Source: Stenotrophomonas sp.
GTDB taxonomy: Bacteria; Pseudomonadota; Gammaproteobacteria; Xanthomonadales; Xanthomonadaceae
DNA: 6,681 nucleotides
Assembly: GCA_003510825.1 (NCBI GenBank)
Contig: DOKO01000193.1
Coordinates: 429 to 7,109, forward strand
Direction: 5' to 3'
Under the pieces are notes generated by a model. It did not search any database. It was not told the DNA's origin and worked only from the letters and a program-made list of their open reading frames with translations. Below are positions 5,346-6,681 of the stretch, piece by piece; the stretch's first letter is position 1, and the number at the start of each line of letters is the position of its first letter. A program made the translations under genes and the position numbers.

Positions 5346-5402
5346 GCCTGGCCGGGCGCGCGCTGCGCCCCGACCAGGCTGCCGGAATCGGCACAATCCG
5401 GC
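5346..5402 (-). other. Tandem hairpins directly after the aldo/keto reductase stop codon
   Basis: The first stem, GCCGGA (5402-5397) with TCCGGC (5386-5381), begins two bases after the TAG. The second (5379-5346) pairs GCCTGG/CCAGGC, then CGGG/CCCG and GCGC/GCGC around a 3-nt loop, with one mismatch and one bulged base. No T-run follows either, so these are not standard intrinsic terminators. They may protect the 3' end, slow polymerase, or be a REP-like repeat. Confidence 0.5.
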
Positions 5403-5404
5403 GG

Positions 5405-6400
5405 CTACGACTCGATGTTGGCCATGCCACTGACCGAATAGCGCTCCCCGGCCGCGGCATTCAGCGGGAAGGCCGCATCCAGCGCGTCCAGCGTGGCCGC
5501 ATCCAGTTCGACCTGCAGCGCGCCAAGGTTCTCGTCCAGCCGTGCCTGCCGCGTCGTGCCCGGGATCGGCACGATGTGCTCGCCACGCGACAGCACCCAG
5601 GCCAGGGCCAGCTGCGAGGCGGCGATGCCGCGTTCGGCGGCCAGCGCCTGCACGGTGTCCACCAGCGCCAGGTTGCGCTGGAAGTTCGCGCCTTCGAAGC
5701 GCGGCGAGGTACGCCGGTAATCGTCGGCCTCGAAATCATCCGGGCTGCGGATGGCGCCGGTCAGGAAGCCACGGCCCAGCGGCGAGTACGGCACGAAGCC
5801 GATGCCCAGTTCCGCCGTGGTGGCCAGCACCCCGTTCTGTTCCGGCTCGCGCGACCACAGCGAGTACTCGCTCTGCACGGCGGTGATCGGGTGCACCGCA
5901 TGCGCCCGGCGCAGGGTGGCCGCCGAGGCCTCGGACAGGCCCAGCCAGCGCACTTTGCCCTGTTCCACCAGGCGCGCCATCGCACCCACGGTGTCCTCGA
6001 TTGGCACGGTCGGGTCGACGCGGTGCTGGTAATACAGGTCGATATGGTCCACGCCCAGGCGGCGCAGGCTGGCCTCGCAGGCGGCCTGCACATAGTCCGG
6101 GTGGCCGTTGACCTGCCGCGCCTGCGGGTCGGAAGGGTCCAGGCCGATGCCGAACTTGCTGGCCAGGAACACCTGGTTGCGGCGGCCGGCAATCGCGCGG
6201 CCGACCAGCACTTCGTTGGTGTGCGGGCCATACACATCGGCGGTGTCGAGCAGGGTCAGGCCACGGTCCAGCGCGTGCTGGATGACGGCAATGGCGTCCT
6301 CCTCACTGCTGCGGCCGCCGTAATAGGCGCTCATGCCCATGCAGCCCAGGCCGAGGGCGGACACGGTAGGGCCGGCGGGGCCGAGGGTACGGGTCTTCAT
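5405..6400 (-). CDS. Aldo/keto reductase, NADPH-dependent
   Basis: A 331-residue soluble oxidoreductase of the aldo/keto reductase superfamily, closest in pattern to the AKR13/IolS-like group of standalone bacterial reductases. It would reduce aldehydes or ketones with NADPH. The catalytic tetrad is complete: Asp52 and Tyr57 in LDTADVYG, Lys82 in ASKFG and His126 in YYQHRVDP. Other landmarks are GLGCMGMSAYYG (17-28), SEYSLWSREPE (177-187), PYSPLGRGFLTG (204-215) and the cofactor-phosphate loop PIPGTTR (278-284) with Arg287 and Asn291 following. The ATG at 6400 has an ideal Shine-Dalgarno AAGGAG six bases upstream, and MKTRTLG is a normal family start. The gene is divergent from a LysR-type regulator gene, a common arrangement in which the regulator controls the reductase. 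The substrate is unknown. Confidence 0.94.
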   Translation of the reverse strand: MKTRTLGPAGPTVSALGLGCMGMSAYYGGRSSEEDAIAVIQHALDRGLTLLDTADVYGPHTNEVLVGRAIAGRRNQVFLASKFGIGLDPSDPQARQVNGHPDYVQAACEASLRRLGVDHIDLYYQHRVDPTVPIEDTVGAMARLVEQGKVRWLGLSEASAATLRRAHAVHPITAVQSEYSLWSREPEQNGVLATTAELGIGFVPYSPLGRGFLTGAIRSPDDFEADDYRRTSPRFEGANFQRNLALVDTVQALAAERGIAASQLALAWVLSRGEHIVPIPGTTRQARLDENLGALQVELDAATLDALDAAFPLNAAAGERYSVSGMANIES

Positions 6401-6521
6401 GCGGATCTCCTTGGGGGAAGCGCCTCGCCCGGATGGGCGGCGGCGTGGGACTTAGCTTCCTCCTGTCGATCATGTGGATAAACTGCGTACAACCTGACTC
6501 ACCTTGAAGGCTGGCTTCACA
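6401..6521. promoter_or_regulatory. Divergent control region between reductase and LysR-type genes
   Basis: These 121 bp must hold both promoters. The clear elements are AAGGAG on the minus strand (6412-6407) for the reductase and GAAGG (6506-6510) for the regulator. The AT-richest part, about 6464-6492, is the likely promoter/operator core and includes GATAAA (6477-6482) and TACAAC (6488-6493) as weak -10 candidates for the regulator. I could not pick a T-N11-A LysR site with confidence. Confidence 0.45.
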
Positions 6522-6681
6522 ATGGATGCTTCCGCCCCGCTCACGGCCGTGGTCGCCTTCGTCCACGTCGCCGAGCATGCCAGCTTCACCCGCGCCGCCG
6601 ATGCGCTGGGTGTGTCGACCTCGGCGCTGTCGCAGAGCGTGCGCGCGCTGGAAGCACGGATGGGCGTGCGCCTGCTGCAGC
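6522..6681 (+). CDS. LysR-type transcriptional regulator, N-terminal fragment
   Basis: Only the first 53 codons are in the window; the gene runs off the right edge. They encode MDASAPLTAVVAFVHVAEH, then SFTRAADALGVSTSALSQSV (21-40) and RALEARMGVRLLQ (41-53), the classic LysR winged helix-turn-helix with its recognition helix and the following EARMGVRLL signature. Such proteins bind DNA as dimers or tetramers and respond to a small co-inducer through a C-terminal domain, not visible here. The ATG at 6522 has GAAGG 11 nt upstream; the few extra residues before the helix-turn-helix are normal for the family. Its likely target is the divergent aldo/keto reductase gene, by the usual rule for LysR neighbours. 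Confidence 0.93.
   Translation, partial: MDASAPLTAVVAFVHVAEHASFTRAADALGVSTSALSQSVRALEARMGVRLLQ

Noticed and set aside
5576..6481. 301-codon plus-strand open frame opposite the reductase gene
   Set aside because: Shadow frame that also crosses the reductase ribosome-binding site; no domain pattern.

Overview
The window reads as chromosomal DNA from a high-GC gammaproteobacterium of the Xanthomonas/Stenotrophomonas group. Stenotrophomonas is the best guess, because GTAG-type REP palindromes of the kind known from S. maltophilia (SMAG elements) occur in the intergenic gaps. The genus call rests on these repeats and on general protein character, not on a database search.

Layout from left to right. 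(1) Positions 1-842, minus strand: most of an Alx/TerC-family manganese exporter gene, cut by the left edge. (2) Positions 843-1158: a 316-bp divergent control region. On the minus strand it holds a sigma70-like promoter, a well-formed yybP-ykoY manganese riboswitch and a downstream switch region that can hide the alx ribosome-binding site. Next to it are a 35-nt palindrome and a -10 box for the plus-strand gene. (3) Positions 1159-2328, plus: an RlmI-type SAM-dependent rRNA methyltransferase, apparently translated from a leaderless mRNA. (4) Positions 2329-2532: a gap with a half REP, a terminator-like hairpin and a full SMAG REP. (5) Positions 2533-3774, plus: a secreted M19 (renal-dipeptidase-type) zinc dipeptidase. 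(6) Positions 3775-3832: a convergent gap with a second SMAG REP. (7) Positions 3833-5260, minus: an APC-superfamily amino acid permease. (8) Positions 5405-6400, minus: an aldo/keto reductase, followed by two hairpins. (9) Positions 6522 to the right edge, plus: the N-terminus of a LysR-type regulator divergent from the reductase gene.

Functionally the window is a row of separately transcribed housekeeping and accessory genes; no operon is evident. Two pairings carry some logic. The Mn2+ riboswitch controls a Mn2+ exporter. The LysR gene divides a control region with the reductase, which it may regulate. The exported dipeptidase and the amino acid permease are convergent neighbours and could act in sequence (peptide cleavage, then uptake), but nothing in the sequence ties their expression together.

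I found no mobile element beyond REPs, no CRISPR, tRNA or rRNA, and no clearly new system. The most rewarding part is the alx leader (843-1078), where promoter, aptamer and alternative pairings can all be read directly.
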